NCBI GenBank assembly: GCA_024398715.1
Contig: JAKSIP010000006.1
Span: forward strand, 52,486-116,485
Direction: 5' to 3'
Length of the DNA: 64,000 nucleotides
Source of the DNA: Bacteroidaceae bacterium
GTDB lineage: Bacteria; Bacteroidota; Bacteroidia; Bacteroidales; Bacteroidaceae
Shown here: positions 46,258-54,349 of the stretch, one piece after another
Layout: every line of letters starts with the position of its first letter
How positions within the stretch are numbered: position 1 is the stretch's first letter
Notes under the pieces: model-generated
The model's database searches: none
Told to the model about the DNA's origin: nothing
What the model saw: only the letters and a program-made list of their open reading frames with translations
Made by a program: the position numbers and the translations under genes

Positions 46258-47538
46258 TTATTTCAAAAGATACTGGAACTCTTCTTCATCCTCAAATTCA
46301 TGAGCAAGTATGGACAATACGGAATCCAAAGTTTCCTCTTCAAGGTCTGCCTGCTGCAGAATCATAGCGGGATCTGCGCGTAATACAGATTTGGCGGTAT
46401 CAAGACCAAGTGCCTGAATAGCATCAATAACCCATTCTTCAATATCACCACGGAAATCATCAAGATAGATATCCTCTTCTTCCTGACTTGTAGTATCTTC
46501 CCTATAGACATCGATTGTATAACCTGTCAGCATACCGGCCAGTTTGATATTTGAGCCGTTTTTACCGATAGCAAGAGAAACCTCTTCTTTCTTCAGGTAA
46601 GCCTCGGCCAGATGGTTTTCCTGGTCTATCTTTATCTCTGCAACCTTTGCAGGACTCAAAGCACGGCGTATAAATACATCAATATTGCTTGCATAATTGA
46701 TCACGTCAATATTTTCGTTACGCAATTCACGCACAATACCATGTATTCTGGAGCCCTTTACACCAACACATGCTCCTACCGGATCAATACGGTCGTCGTA
46801 AGATTCAACAGCAATCTTTGCACGTTCACCCGGAATACGGGCAATTTTCTTGATTGTAATCAGACCGTCGGTAATTTCAGGAACCTCAAGCTCGAACAGT
46901 CTCTTGAGGAACAGTGGAGAAATACGGCTGAGTATTATCTTGGGATTGTTCTGGTTCTCTACGCGGTCAATTATTGCACGTACCGTATCTCCCTTATGAT
47001 ATGAATCACTCGGAATCTGCTCAGACTTGGGCAAGAGCAGTTCGTTACCTTCCTCATCAAGCAGGAGTATTTCCTTTTTCCATGTCTGATAAACCTCTGC
47101 GGTAACAATTGTTCCCACAAGATCCTTATACTTGTTGTACAGACTATCCTTTTCAAGTTCAAGAACTTTAGAAGCAAGAGTCTGACGCAGATTAAGGATA
47201 GCGCGGCGTCCGAAAGATGCAAAATCAACATTTTCGTAAACTTCCTCGTCAACCTCCATATCAGGATCGGTTTTAAGAGCTTCGCTCAAAGAAATCTGCG
47301 TGTTGGGATCTTCAACTTTATCGTCTTCCACAACAACACGTGAACGCTGTATTGTACATGTACCTTTATCGGGGTTTACAATTACAGAGTAATTCTCGTC
47401 CGTACCGAACATTTTTGAAATAACACTGCGGAAACTCTCTTCCAGGACACTTACAAGTGTCATACGATCAATGTTCTTAAGTTCCTTGAACTCCTTGAAT
47501 GTGTCGACTAATCTGATAGTCTCTTCCTTTTTAGCCAT
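46258..47538 (-). CDS. nusA: Transcription termination/antitermination factor NusA
   Basis: 426 residues. The N-terminal RNA-polymerase-binding domain (LVDTFKEFKELKNIDRMTLV) is followed by an S1 domain (LVGTIVTAEVYQTWKKEILL) and two KH domains (RIPGERAKIAVESYDDRIDP; KKEEVSLAIGKNGSNIKLAG). A short acidic C-terminal region (EEEDIYLDDF, QADLEEETLDSVLS) replaces the longer repeats found in E. coli. It modulates pausing and termination. The gene lies between rimP (1 bp) and infB (36 bp). Confidence 0.97.
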   Translation of the reverse strand: MAKKEETIRLVDTFKEFKELKNIDRMTLVSVLEESFRSVISKMFGTDENYSVIVNPDKGTCTIQRSRVVVEDDKVEDPNTQISLSEALKTDPDMEVDEEVYENVDFASFGRRAILNLRQTLASKVLELEKDSLYNKYKDLVGTIVTAEVYQTWKKEILLLDEEGNELLLPKSEQIPSDSYHKGDTVRAIIDRVENQNNPKIILSRISPLFLKRLFELEVPEITDGLITIKKIARIPGERAKIAVESYDDRIDPVGACVGVKGSRIHGIVRELRNENIDVINYASNIDVFIRRALSPAKVAEIKIDQENHLAEAYLKKEEVSLAIGKNGSNIKLAGMLTGYTIDVYREDTTSQEEEDIYLDDFRGDIEEWVIDAIQALGLDTAKSVLRADPAMILQQADLEEETLDSVLSILAHEFEDEEEFQYLLK

Positions 47539-47539
47539 T

Positions 47540-48001
47540 TTACTTGAAGCTTATTAGATATTTTGTATATTTTATTTCGGGATATGTGAATTGAACAGAA
47601 ACCTGTTCCTTTTTGTTCGTTGTCTGAATGGTAAAACCGTCTTCATCGGCCTGCAACAGCACACCGCGATAAATCTTTGCCTGTTTGGTTTTGTCCCCAT
47701 CGGGCTTTGCCATCACTTCAACCTCCTGTCCCAAATGAATCAGATACTGTTGGAGTACCTTGAACGGCTGACCTAAACCGGCACTTCCTACTTCCAGCTC
47801 AAAATCTTCCTGTTCACGGTCAAGCTTGGACTCGATAAAACGGCTTAATTCAGCGCAATCCTCTACCCATACGCCATCTGCATGGTCAATTTCGACAACA
47901 ATAATATTGTCCTTGTTCACACTTACATCTACAAGGAAATAACCGTTGCTCTGTTCAAGCCATTCCTGCGCATACTGCGCTACGATCTGTTTATCAATCA
48001 T
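47540..48001 (-). CDS. rimP: Ribosome maturation factor RimP
   Basis: 153 residues with the two RimP domains: an N-terminal alpha/beta part with VEIDHADGVWVEDCAELSRF and EDFELEVGSAGLGQPFKVLQ, the conserved loop, then an Sm-like C-terminal barrel (IYRGVLLQADEDGFTIQT). It assists 30S assembly. Its place before nusA and infB is conserved across bacteria and confirms the call. First gene of the operon. Confidence 0.95.
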   Translation of the reverse strand: MIDKQIVAQYAQEWLEQSNGYFLVDVSVNKDNIIVVEIDHADGVWVEDCAELSRFIESKLDREQEDFELEVGSAGLGQPFKVLQQYLIHLGQEVEVMAKPDGDKTKQAKIYRGVLLQADEDGFTIQTTNKKEQVSVQFTYPEIKYTKYLISFK

Positions 48002-48043
48002 TATAGTTAACTTTGTTTATAAACCCGGGTGATTACAAACAAA

Positions 48044-48067
48044 ATGAGAGACCTTACAGCCTCTCAT
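48044..48067 (-). promoter_or_regulatory. Terminator-like hairpin in the rimP leader (possible attenuator)
   Basis: On the minus strand ATGAGAG-GCTGTAAGGT-CTCTCAT is followed by TTTTGTTTG. It lies between the rimP promoter box (48091-48098) and the rimP ATG (48001). A 17-codon frame (MMRGCKVSHFVCNHPGL, 48070-48017) spans the hairpin, so a leader peptide is conceivable. Confidence 0.4.
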
Positions 48068-48090
48068 CATCAATCAACCCTAAAGCAATG

Positions 48091-48098
48091 CAAAGATA
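48091..48098 (-). promoter_or_regulatory. -7 promoter box of the rimP-nusA-infB-cvpA-sufBCD operon
   Basis: TATCTTTG on the minus strand, followed by CATTGC, about 90 nt before the rimP ATG. Confidence 0.55.
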
Positions 48099-48138
48099 AT
48101 TCACATTATTTGAATATACAAATTTTTTATGAGAATTC

Positions 48139-49557
48139 TTACCAATTCACGCCAGGAAGAATAAAATACGATGCCAGCGTAATAACAATTATAGAGACAA
48201 TATTCATAATCAGACCGGCCTTTCCCATTTCCTTGACAGAGAGTGTCTTCATACCGAATACAATGGCATTTGGCGGTGTTGCTACAGGAAGCATAAAAGC
48301 CATACCTGTTGCAAGCGTAACGGGAAGTACCAGAACTCTGGCATTGATTCCCATGCCTGTTGCAACGGCATACATTATGGGAATAAGCAAAGTAGCAGTA
48401 GCGGTATTCGACATCACCTCGGTAATAAACACTACAGCGGCAACAACAATAAACAGGAACAGGAACGGACTGATATGTCCCAGAGAAGCAAAAGCAACAG
48501 ATATGTCACGGCCCAGACCAGATTCTGTCACACCCATTGAAAGGCACAAGCCGCCACCAAAAAGGATAAGCACATCCCACGGCAGTTTCTTGGCCACATC
48601 CCAGTTGAGAACCTTGCCGCCTTTGCCGTTGGGAGCCATAAACATTCCTATTGCTCCAGCTATTGCTATTGAAGCATCAGATACCTTTGTAGTCCACGTG
48701 GCACTGACCAGACCGCGGACAAGCCACATAACTGCAACAAATATGAATATCATTAGCACTCTGGCCTCGTGTTTTTTCATGTTGCCTATTTTAGCCAGCT
48801 GCATATCCACATATTCAGGAGAAAGGGACTCGTTATCGTTCCAGACAGGATACAGGAAACGTACCAGAAGCAGCCAGCACAAGAAAAGCATAACAAGAGT
48901 AAGAGGCAGACAGAACAACATCCATTGCACAAAACTTGTACCCATATCCGGATTCTGTTCCGCCATAGCCGCATACATTCCGCATGGTGCCGAACCTACA
49001 AAAGTAGCCATACCGCCAAGCGATGCCGCATAAGCGGTTCCCAACAGCAACGGGTTAAGAAACCCTTTCGTTGCTTTATCTGCAAAACCGCTGGCAATAG
49101 CCATGCAGGTAGGAACAATCATAAGGACTGTAGCAGTATTGCTCATCCACATGGAAAGGAACCATGTTACAAGCATAACGGACAATATGACATTTCTTGG
49201 TTTTGTGCCGAATTTCTTTAATGCTGTCATAGCGATTCTGATATGCAGTCCGGAATACTCCATGGCAAGTGCAATCATGAAACCGCCCATAAAAAGGAAC
49301 AAAGAAGTGTTGATATATGCACCGGCCGCCTTGGCAGGAGTGCATACACCATAAACAGGAAGTAAAATAAGCGGGAGCAATGCAGTAACTCCCATCTCCA
49401 TAGCTTCCGTCAGCCACCAGACAGCCATCAACAATACAATTCCAACCATACGGAAAGAAAGCGCAGTCATACCGGCCGGTACCGGCAACAAAGTGAAAAG
49501 AAGTAAAAGAACCACTCCAGTCACCAGACCGATTTTTCCAATTGAATCCTGTTTCAT
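48139..49557 (-). CDS. SLC13/DASS-family sodium:anion symporter
   Basis: 472 residues with about eleven hydrophobic helices. Two inverted halves each carry the Ser-Asn-Thr substrate/sodium motif: WMSNTATVLMIVPT in the first and VMSNTATATLLIPI in the second. The ending region with TPPNAIVFGM is also typical. Relatives take up C4-dicarboxylates, citrate or sulfate with sodium; the substrate is not fixed by sequence. The start overlaps the sppA stop by one base, so it is co-transcribed with the peptidase genes. Confidence 0.9.
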   Translation of the reverse strand: MKQDSIGKIGLVTGVVLLLLFTLLPVPAGMTALSFRMVGIVLLMAVWWLTEAMEMGVTALLPLILLPVYGVCTPAKAAGAYINTSLFLFMGGFMIALAMEYSGLHIRIAMTALKKFGTKPRNVILSVMLVTWFLSMWMSNTATVLMIVPTCMAIASGFADKATKGFLNPLLLGTAYAASLGGMATFVGSAPCGMYAAMAEQNPDMGTSFVQWMLFCLPLTLVMLFLCWLLLVRFLYPVWNDNESLSPEYVDMQLAKIGNMKKHEARVLMIFIFVAVMWLVRGLVSATWTTKVSDASIAIAGAIGMFMAPNGKGGKVLNWDVAKKLPWDVLILFGGGLCLSMGVTESGLGRDISVAFASLGHISPFLFLFIVVAAVVFITEVMSNTATATLLIPIMYAVATGMGINARVLVLPVTLATGMAFMLPVATPPNAIVFGMKTLSVKEMGKAGLIMNIVSIIVITLASYFILPGVNW

Positions 49558-51416
49558 TATTCCTGTATCATTTGCGGCATCACAGCCATTACACCACTGT
49601 TACGTTTCAGTTCCTCAAGACCGTTCACAAGAACTTTCTTTGCGGACATATTCAGATTCATTGTTTTGAACTCGTCTACAAATTCAGATAACTTTTCCTG
49701 ATTTGTCTTTTTGAAAGGATATCTGACAACACGCTTACCAAGAGTAGTATCGCCTGCTAACCTGGCAGCCAGCTCAATGGCCGTATTCAGAGTACCCAAC
49801 GTATCGGCCAATCCAATTTCCACAGCTTTCGAACCACTCCACACACGTCCCTGTGCTATCTTTTCTATACTTTCACGTGAAATTCCGCGACCTTGGGAGC
49901 ATCTTTCCACAAACGTTTTGTAACCACGGTTAACATAAGACTGCATCAGATTTTTCTCTGCAGGAGTCATGCTGCGCATCAGTGAACCAAGATCTGTATA
50001 TCTGTTGGTTTTGACACAGTCTGCAGACAGACCTACTTTCTCTGCAAGTTTTTCTGCCGAATAAGTAATTCCGAATATGCCTATTGAGCCAGTCAATGTT
50101 GATGGCGATGCCACAATCTTAGAGGCTCCGGCAGCAATATAATAGCCTCCCGAAGCAGCAAAGTCACCCATGGAAACAACCACAGGTTTAACTTTATTCA
50201 GCTCCGACACAGCATGCCATATCTGTTCCGATGCGTAAGCACTGCCACCCGGTGAATTGATACGCAATACCACGGCTTCAATCAGAGTATCGGCTTTCAG
50301 TTTTTCAATATTCCTTACCAGCCGTGAAGATACAATTTCTTCTTTTCCACCGTAAAGAAGACCGGAAGGAGTGGGGCTGTCATATATTTGTCCGGCAGCA
50401 TAGAGAACTGCAATGAATCTGACCGGACTGTTCAGGGAATCATATGAGTACGATGCAATCATATAGTCTTCCTTGTTATCAATGAAAAAGTTATCTCTGT
50501 GCAGATTAAGTCTGGCTTTATGCAGAAAATCACGGATTTTATACAATTTAGACCGACCGCCAAGAAATGAAAGTACATCTGTTTCGTAGCAGACGGAATC
50601 CACCAGACCGTTTTCAACGTATTCATCGGCAGACATCAGGTCTGCATACTTATCGGCCAGCATATTGATTTTTCCGGTTGTCAGTGTACGGTTTTCACAA
50701 ATAATATTGGTATAAGACTTCCACATATCACTCAAATATGACTCTGCCTGCATACGGCTGGCGGAACTCATTTGAGTTTCAGTATACGGTTCAACTGCAG
50801 ACTTGAAGGTACCAACCTTGAATACCTGGGGTTCTATGCCTGCCTTTTTGAAAGCACCGGTATAAAACAGCGGAGAGACTCCATATCCATGCAGCGCAAT
50901 TGCACCCATCGGATTAATAAAAATGGAATCTGCAGTTGTTGCTATCATGTAGCTATGCTGACTCGCCATCTGGTCAATATATGCATAGACCGGTTTGCCA
51001 CTGTGTTTCTTGAAATCGCTGATAGAATTGAGTATTTCCTGAGCAGTAACCGCTCCGCATTCAAGATTGCCTGCCTGAATATACAATCCTTTAACGTTAT
51101 TCCAGTAAGCGGCTATGTTTAGAGCTTTCTGAATTTCATCAAGCGAAAGACCCAGTTCAACAACATCTTCCTTATCGTCGTACAGTAAAGAAGAAATATC
51201 CAATGTTTCACTGTCTCTGCTGTATTCGTTCAGTTCTCCTTGCAGATTCAAAACAAGAAATGAGTCTTGACTCACCGTAGGCAACGGCCTGCGTGTTTTG
51301 GCAAGAAGCACTGCCATCAGAATACTGAACAAAAGAACAGTACCTAAAACAATTACAACAATCCAGGAAATGATAAAGCCCAAAGCCGAGGCTAAAACCG
51401 TTTTAAAGAAATTCAT
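49557..51416 (-). CDS. sppA: Signal peptide peptidase SppA (67K type)
   Basis: 619 residues, the double-domain form. An N-terminal membrane helix (GFIISWIVVIVLGTVLLFSILMA) anchors it with the protease in the periplasm. The catalytic Lys is in VGTFKSAVEPYTE (about residue 205) and the Ser in MGDFAASGGYYIAAGA (about 423), the spacing seen in E. coli SppA (209 and 409). It degrades signal peptides left in the membrane. It is flanked by an M16 peptidase gene (16 bp upstream) and a transporter gene. Confidence 0.95.
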   Translation of the reverse strand: MNFFKTVLASALGFIISWIVVIVLGTVLLFSILMAVLLAKTRRPLPTVSQDSFLVLNLQGELNEYSRDSETLDISSLLYDDKEDVVELGLSLDEIQKALNIAAYWNNVKGLYIQAGNLECGAVTAQEILNSISDFKKHSGKPVYAYIDQMASQHSYMIATTADSIFINPMGAIALHGYGVSPLFYTGAFKKAGIEPQVFKVGTFKSAVEPYTETQMSSASRMQAESYLSDMWKSYTNIICENRTLTTGKINMLADKYADLMSADEYVENGLVDSVCYETDVLSFLGGRSKLYKIRDFLHKARLNLHRDNFFIDNKEDYMIASYSYDSLNSPVRFIAVLYAAGQIYDSPTPSGLLYGGKEEIVSSRLVRNIEKLKADTLIEAVVLRINSPGGSAYASEQIWHAVSELNKVKPVVVSMGDFAASGGYYIAAGASKIVASPSTLTGSIGIFGITYSAEKLAEKVGLSADCVKTNRYTDLGSLMRSMTPAEKNLMQSYVNRGYKTFVERCSQGRGISRESIEKIAQGRVWSGSKAVEIGLADTLGTLNTAIELAARLAGDTTLGKRVVRYPFKKTNQEKLSEFVDEFKTMNLNMSAKKVLVNGLEELKRNSGVMAVMPQMIQE

Positions 51417-51432
51417 GTATACAGCGCGTTTG

Positions 51433-52656
51433 TTATTTGTAAATCAAAGTGGTAAGATTTTCAGTATTAAAAATATCTTGTGCAATATCAAGCAGTTTTC
51501 CCCTGTCAAGTCCTTTTATCTGTTCAGTCAGCTGAGACAGCATCTGATAATCCCCATAATGGAGCCAGCTCTTGCCCAAGCCTAAGGCCACATTCTCAAA
51601 ACTGTCGGTGGAAACGCCCATCTGCCCTATCAGTTGTTTTTTTGCCGCACGCAACTGCGCATCGGACAGTCCGTCCTGGCATAACCTGTCAAGCTCTTTT
51701 ACGGCAATGCGGCGGCATCGCTCTATATCTTTCAAGTCACAGCCGAAATAAATACAGAACACGCCAGTGTCCGTATAACTGCTCACATTGCTTTCAACAT
51801 TATACACAAGCCCTGTACGTTCGCGCATACTGAGATTCAGGCGGCTGTTCATACCCGGTCCGCCAAGAACATTGTTCAGCAGATAAAGGCCTATCCGGTT
51901 CTCATGGCGGCCTCCTACTCCGCGGCTGCCAATCATAACATGCGCCTGATGGGTATCCTTATGCATTTCCACGCATTGCGGACAATATATGCCTGGTCCC
52001 TCAAGTTCAGGAATACCTGCCACACGGTTTGCATAATGGGACAGATACCTTGAAGCAACACGTTCCACACGTTTGCTGTCCAAATCCCCATACACAAAGA
52101 AAACCGCATTTGAAGGATTATAGAAACTGCATGCAAAATCCTGCGCATTCCGGGTTCCATAAGTCAACAAATGTTCTTCAGTACCCAGAATCTGGCCGGC
52201 AAGCGGAGTCCCATGGAAAAGCAGAGCTTCAAAATCGTCAAAAATCAGTTCCGATGGCGAATCCTGATAACTGCGTATTTCATCTACAATAACTCCAACT
52301 TCCTTTTCAATTTCAGACTGCGGATAAGTACTGTCGAACACAATATCGCCCAACAATTCGGCAGCGCGTTCAAAATCGCGTTCCAACGATGCACAATAGA
52401 AAACCGTGTCCTCTTTTGTAGTAAACGCATTCAAATCTCCGCCTACCGTTTCCATACGGTTCAATATATGCCATGCAGAACGTTTGCCCGTTCCCTTGAA
52501 AGACATATGCTCCATAAAATGCGCCATACCGGTCTGCTCCGGTTTTTCGTTGCGTGTTCCAGCATTGACAATAATGCCGGAATAGACAACATGGGCATAG
52601 GACTGCATATGAATTACTCTCAGACCGTTATCAAGTGTAAATGTATTTAAAGACAT
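51433..52656 (-). CDS. M16-family zinc peptidase (processing-peptidase-like)
   Basis: 407 residues. The inverted zinc motif HFMEH (His46-His50) is followed by the third ligand region EIEKEVGVIVDEI, about 75 residues on. The C-terminal half contains RVYEERG-type substrate residues in the form LYLLNNVLGGPGMNSRLNLS and MRERTGLVYNV. No signal peptide is present, so it is cytoplasmic or exported by another route. It is a homologue of mitochondrial processing peptidase beta and YmxG-type enzymes. First gene of a three-gene unit with sppA and the DASS transporter. Confidence 0.93.
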   Translation of the reverse strand: MSLNTFTLDNGLRVIHMQSYAHVVYSGIIVNAGTRNEKPEQTGMAHFMEHMSFKGTGKRSAWHILNRMETVGGDLNAFTTKEDTVFYCASLERDFERAAELLGDIVFDSTYPQSEIEKEVGVIVDEIRSYQDSPSELIFDDFEALLFHGTPLAGQILGTEEHLLTYGTRNAQDFACSFYNPSNAVFFVYGDLDSKRVERVASRYLSHYANRVAGIPELEGPGIYCPQCVEMHKDTHQAHVMIGSRGVGGRHENRIGLYLLNNVLGGPGMNSRLNLSMRERTGLVYNVESNVSSYTDTGVFCIYFGCDLKDIERCRRIAVKELDRLCQDGLSDAQLRAAKKQLIGQMGVSTDSFENVALGLGKSWLHYGDYQMLSQLTEQIKGLDRGKLLDIAQDIFNTENLTTLIYK

Positions 52657-52685
52657 AGCCTGTTTTGCGTCAAAAAATCAGACTG

Positions 52686-52693
52686 CAAAGTTA
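52686..52693 (-). promoter_or_regulatory. -7 promoter box of the M16 peptidase-sppA unit
   Basis: CAAAGTTA on the plus strand reads TAACTTTG on the minus strand, 29 nt before the ATG; divergent from the kdsD-type promoter. Confidence 0.55.
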
Positions 52694-52706
52694 AGGAATA
52701 AACAAA

Positions 52707-52737
52707 TTTGATAAATAAAATTATCTCACTATCTTTG
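52707..52737 (+). promoter_or_regulatory. Promoter of the KdsD-type isomerase gene
   Basis: TTTG (52707-52710), 19 nt, TATCTTTG (52730-52737): both consensus elements exact with ideal spacing, 23 nt before the ATG at 52761. Confidence 0.75.
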
Positions 52738-52760
52738 CAAGGTAAAATATAATAATAGTC

Positions 52761-53384
52761 ATGTCAACAGATTCCATCAAAGATATCATTGCTAAGGAAT
52801 GTCAGGCAATTATGGCAATTCCTGTGGGCAACGAATATCAAAAGGCTGTAGATTTAATAATTGAGCAAGTACACAAGCGTAAAGGCAAACTCATCACCAG
52901 CGGTATGGGCAAAGCCGGGCAGATAGCAATGAATATAGCAACAACATTCAGTTCAACAGGTACACCTGCAGTATTTCTGCACCCGAGCGAAGCCCAGCAT
53001 GGAGACCTGGGGATTATTCAACAGAATGATCTGCTGCTGGTTGTTTCCAATTCCGGCAAAACCAGAGAAATTCTTGAACTTCTTGACTTGTGCAAGGTTC
53101 TTGCTCCTGCAATACACACAATAAGTCTCACAGGCAACGGCATAAGTTCAGTAGCCAAACGGACAGAGATATGCATTACAACAGGCAATCCGGCAGAAGT
53201 CTGTCCTTTCGGACTTACACCTACAACCAGCACAACCGTCATGAATGTCATTGGAGATATTCTTGTTGTTGAAACCATGAAACAGATTGGTTTCACAGTA
53301 GAAGAATACAACAAACGCCATCATGGAGGCTATCTTGGCAAACGTTCCTTATCTTTGCTGGGAGACAACAATTCAGACAAATAA
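52761..53384 (+). CDS. SIS-domain sugar isomerase, D-arabinose 5-phosphate isomerase (KdsD) type without CBS domains
   Basis: 207 residues, a single SIS domain. The key blocks are GKLITSGMGKAGQIAMNIAT, FSSTGTPAVFLHPSEAQHGD, VVSNSGKTREILEL and a terminal HHGGYLGKRSL, all typical of arabinose 5-phosphate isomerases. Most members add a CBS pair to about 325 residues; single-domain forms are known from Bacteroides. It converts ribulose 5-phosphate to arabinose 5-phosphate for Kdo in lipopolysaccharide. A PfkB kinase follows after 18 bp. Confidence 0.88.
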   Translation: MSTDSIKDIIAKECQAIMAIPVGNEYQKAVDLIIEQVHKRKGKLITSGMGKAGQIAMNIATTFSSTGTPAVFLHPSEAQHGDLGIIQQNDLLLVVSNSGKTREILELLDLCKVLAPAIHTISLTGNGISSVAKRTEICITTGNPAEVCPFGLTPTTSTTVMNVIGDILVVETMKQIGFTVEEYNKRHHGGYLGKRSLSLLGDNNSDK

Positions 53385-53402
53385 TCTTATTGTAATACAT
53401 TC

Positions 53403-54335
53403 ATGAGGCGCATATTCGGTATTGGAGAAACGGTTTACGACATTTTGTTGCGTGACGGTCAGCCGGTTGCAGCGTCAGCAGGAGGTTCCGTATTCAACTC
53501 ACTCATATCGTTAGGGCGTGTAGGACTTGATTGCGCTTTCATAAGCCAGATTGGCGATGATTACATAGGAACAATAATAGAACAGTTCCTGCACGACAAT
53601 GGAGTGCATAACCTTCAGTTGACCCGTTTGCCTGGTTCAAAAACAGCCCTGTCTCTTGCGGTTCTTGATGAGAACAACGATGCCCACTACAGTTTTTACA
53701 AAGACTACGGTGGAGCCACTCTCAATTTTGAGATACCCCGGATAACCGCTTCAGACATATTCATGTACGGATCATACTATGCCCTCAACCCGCAGATACG
53801 CAGTGCTGTAAAGCCCTTGCTGGAACACGCATCTTCAAGCGGCGCCGTAATCTACTATGATTTGAACTACCGCAGCAACCATGCTCACGAATGCCTGGCA
53901 TTGGCTCCATCCATTCTGGAGAATTACGCTCTCTCAACAATAATCCGCGGTTCGGAAGACGATTTCAACATATTATACCAAGGGTCAGATTCAGAAAGCA
54001 TTTACAGAAACATAATACAACCCGCAGGCTGCAACACATTCATTGTAACCCACGGCAGTAAAAGCGTAGAACTGTTTACGCCCTCAAAACGTATTGCTAT
54101 ACCCGTCCCAAAGGTTGAAACAGTCAGTACCATAGGAGCTGGAGACAACTTCAATGCCGGTATTGTCACCGCATTGGTAAATAGCAGCATTTCATCCAAT
54201 ACCATCAAGGCCGATGCCATATCAGAAGATTTATGGCATTCCATTCTCGAAACCGGCGCTGCATTCGGAAGCGAGGCCTGCCGCAGCACGCAGAACTATG
54301 TCAGCAAAGAATTCGCCATGCGCTACGCCCATTAA
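53403..54335 (+). CDS. PfkB-family sugar/nucleoside kinase
   Basis: 310 residues. PfkB signature 1 is visible in ASAGGSVFNSLISLGRVGLD and signature 2, with the catalytic Asp, in STIGAGDNFNAGIVTAL (about residues 241-257). It phosphorylates a sugar or nucleoside with ATP; fructokinase, ribokinase or adenosine kinase activity cannot be separated here. It is in the same direction as the isomerase upstream and probably co-transcribed. It converges with the MG2-type gene with 14 bp between. Confidence 0.88.
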   Translation: MRRIFGIGETVYDILLRDGQPVAASAGGSVFNSLISLGRVGLDCAFISQIGDDYIGTIIEQFLHDNGVHNLQLTRLPGSKTALSLAVLDENNDAHYSFYKDYGGATLNFEIPRITASDIFMYGSYYALNPQIRSAVKPLLEHASSSGAVIYYDLNYRSNHAHECLALAPSILENYALSTIIRGSEDDFNILYQGSDSESIYRNIIQPAGCNTFIVTHGSKSVELFTPSKRIAIPVPKVETVSTIGAGDNFNAGIVTALVNSSISSNTIKADAISEDLWHSILETGAAFGSEACRSTQNYVSKEFAMRYAH

Positions 54336-54349
54336 CACCCTTATAGCAA

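Noticed and set aside
48029..49033. 334-codon plus-strand ORF
   Set aside because: Antisense to the DASS transporter, whose helices and SNTAT motifs are clear.
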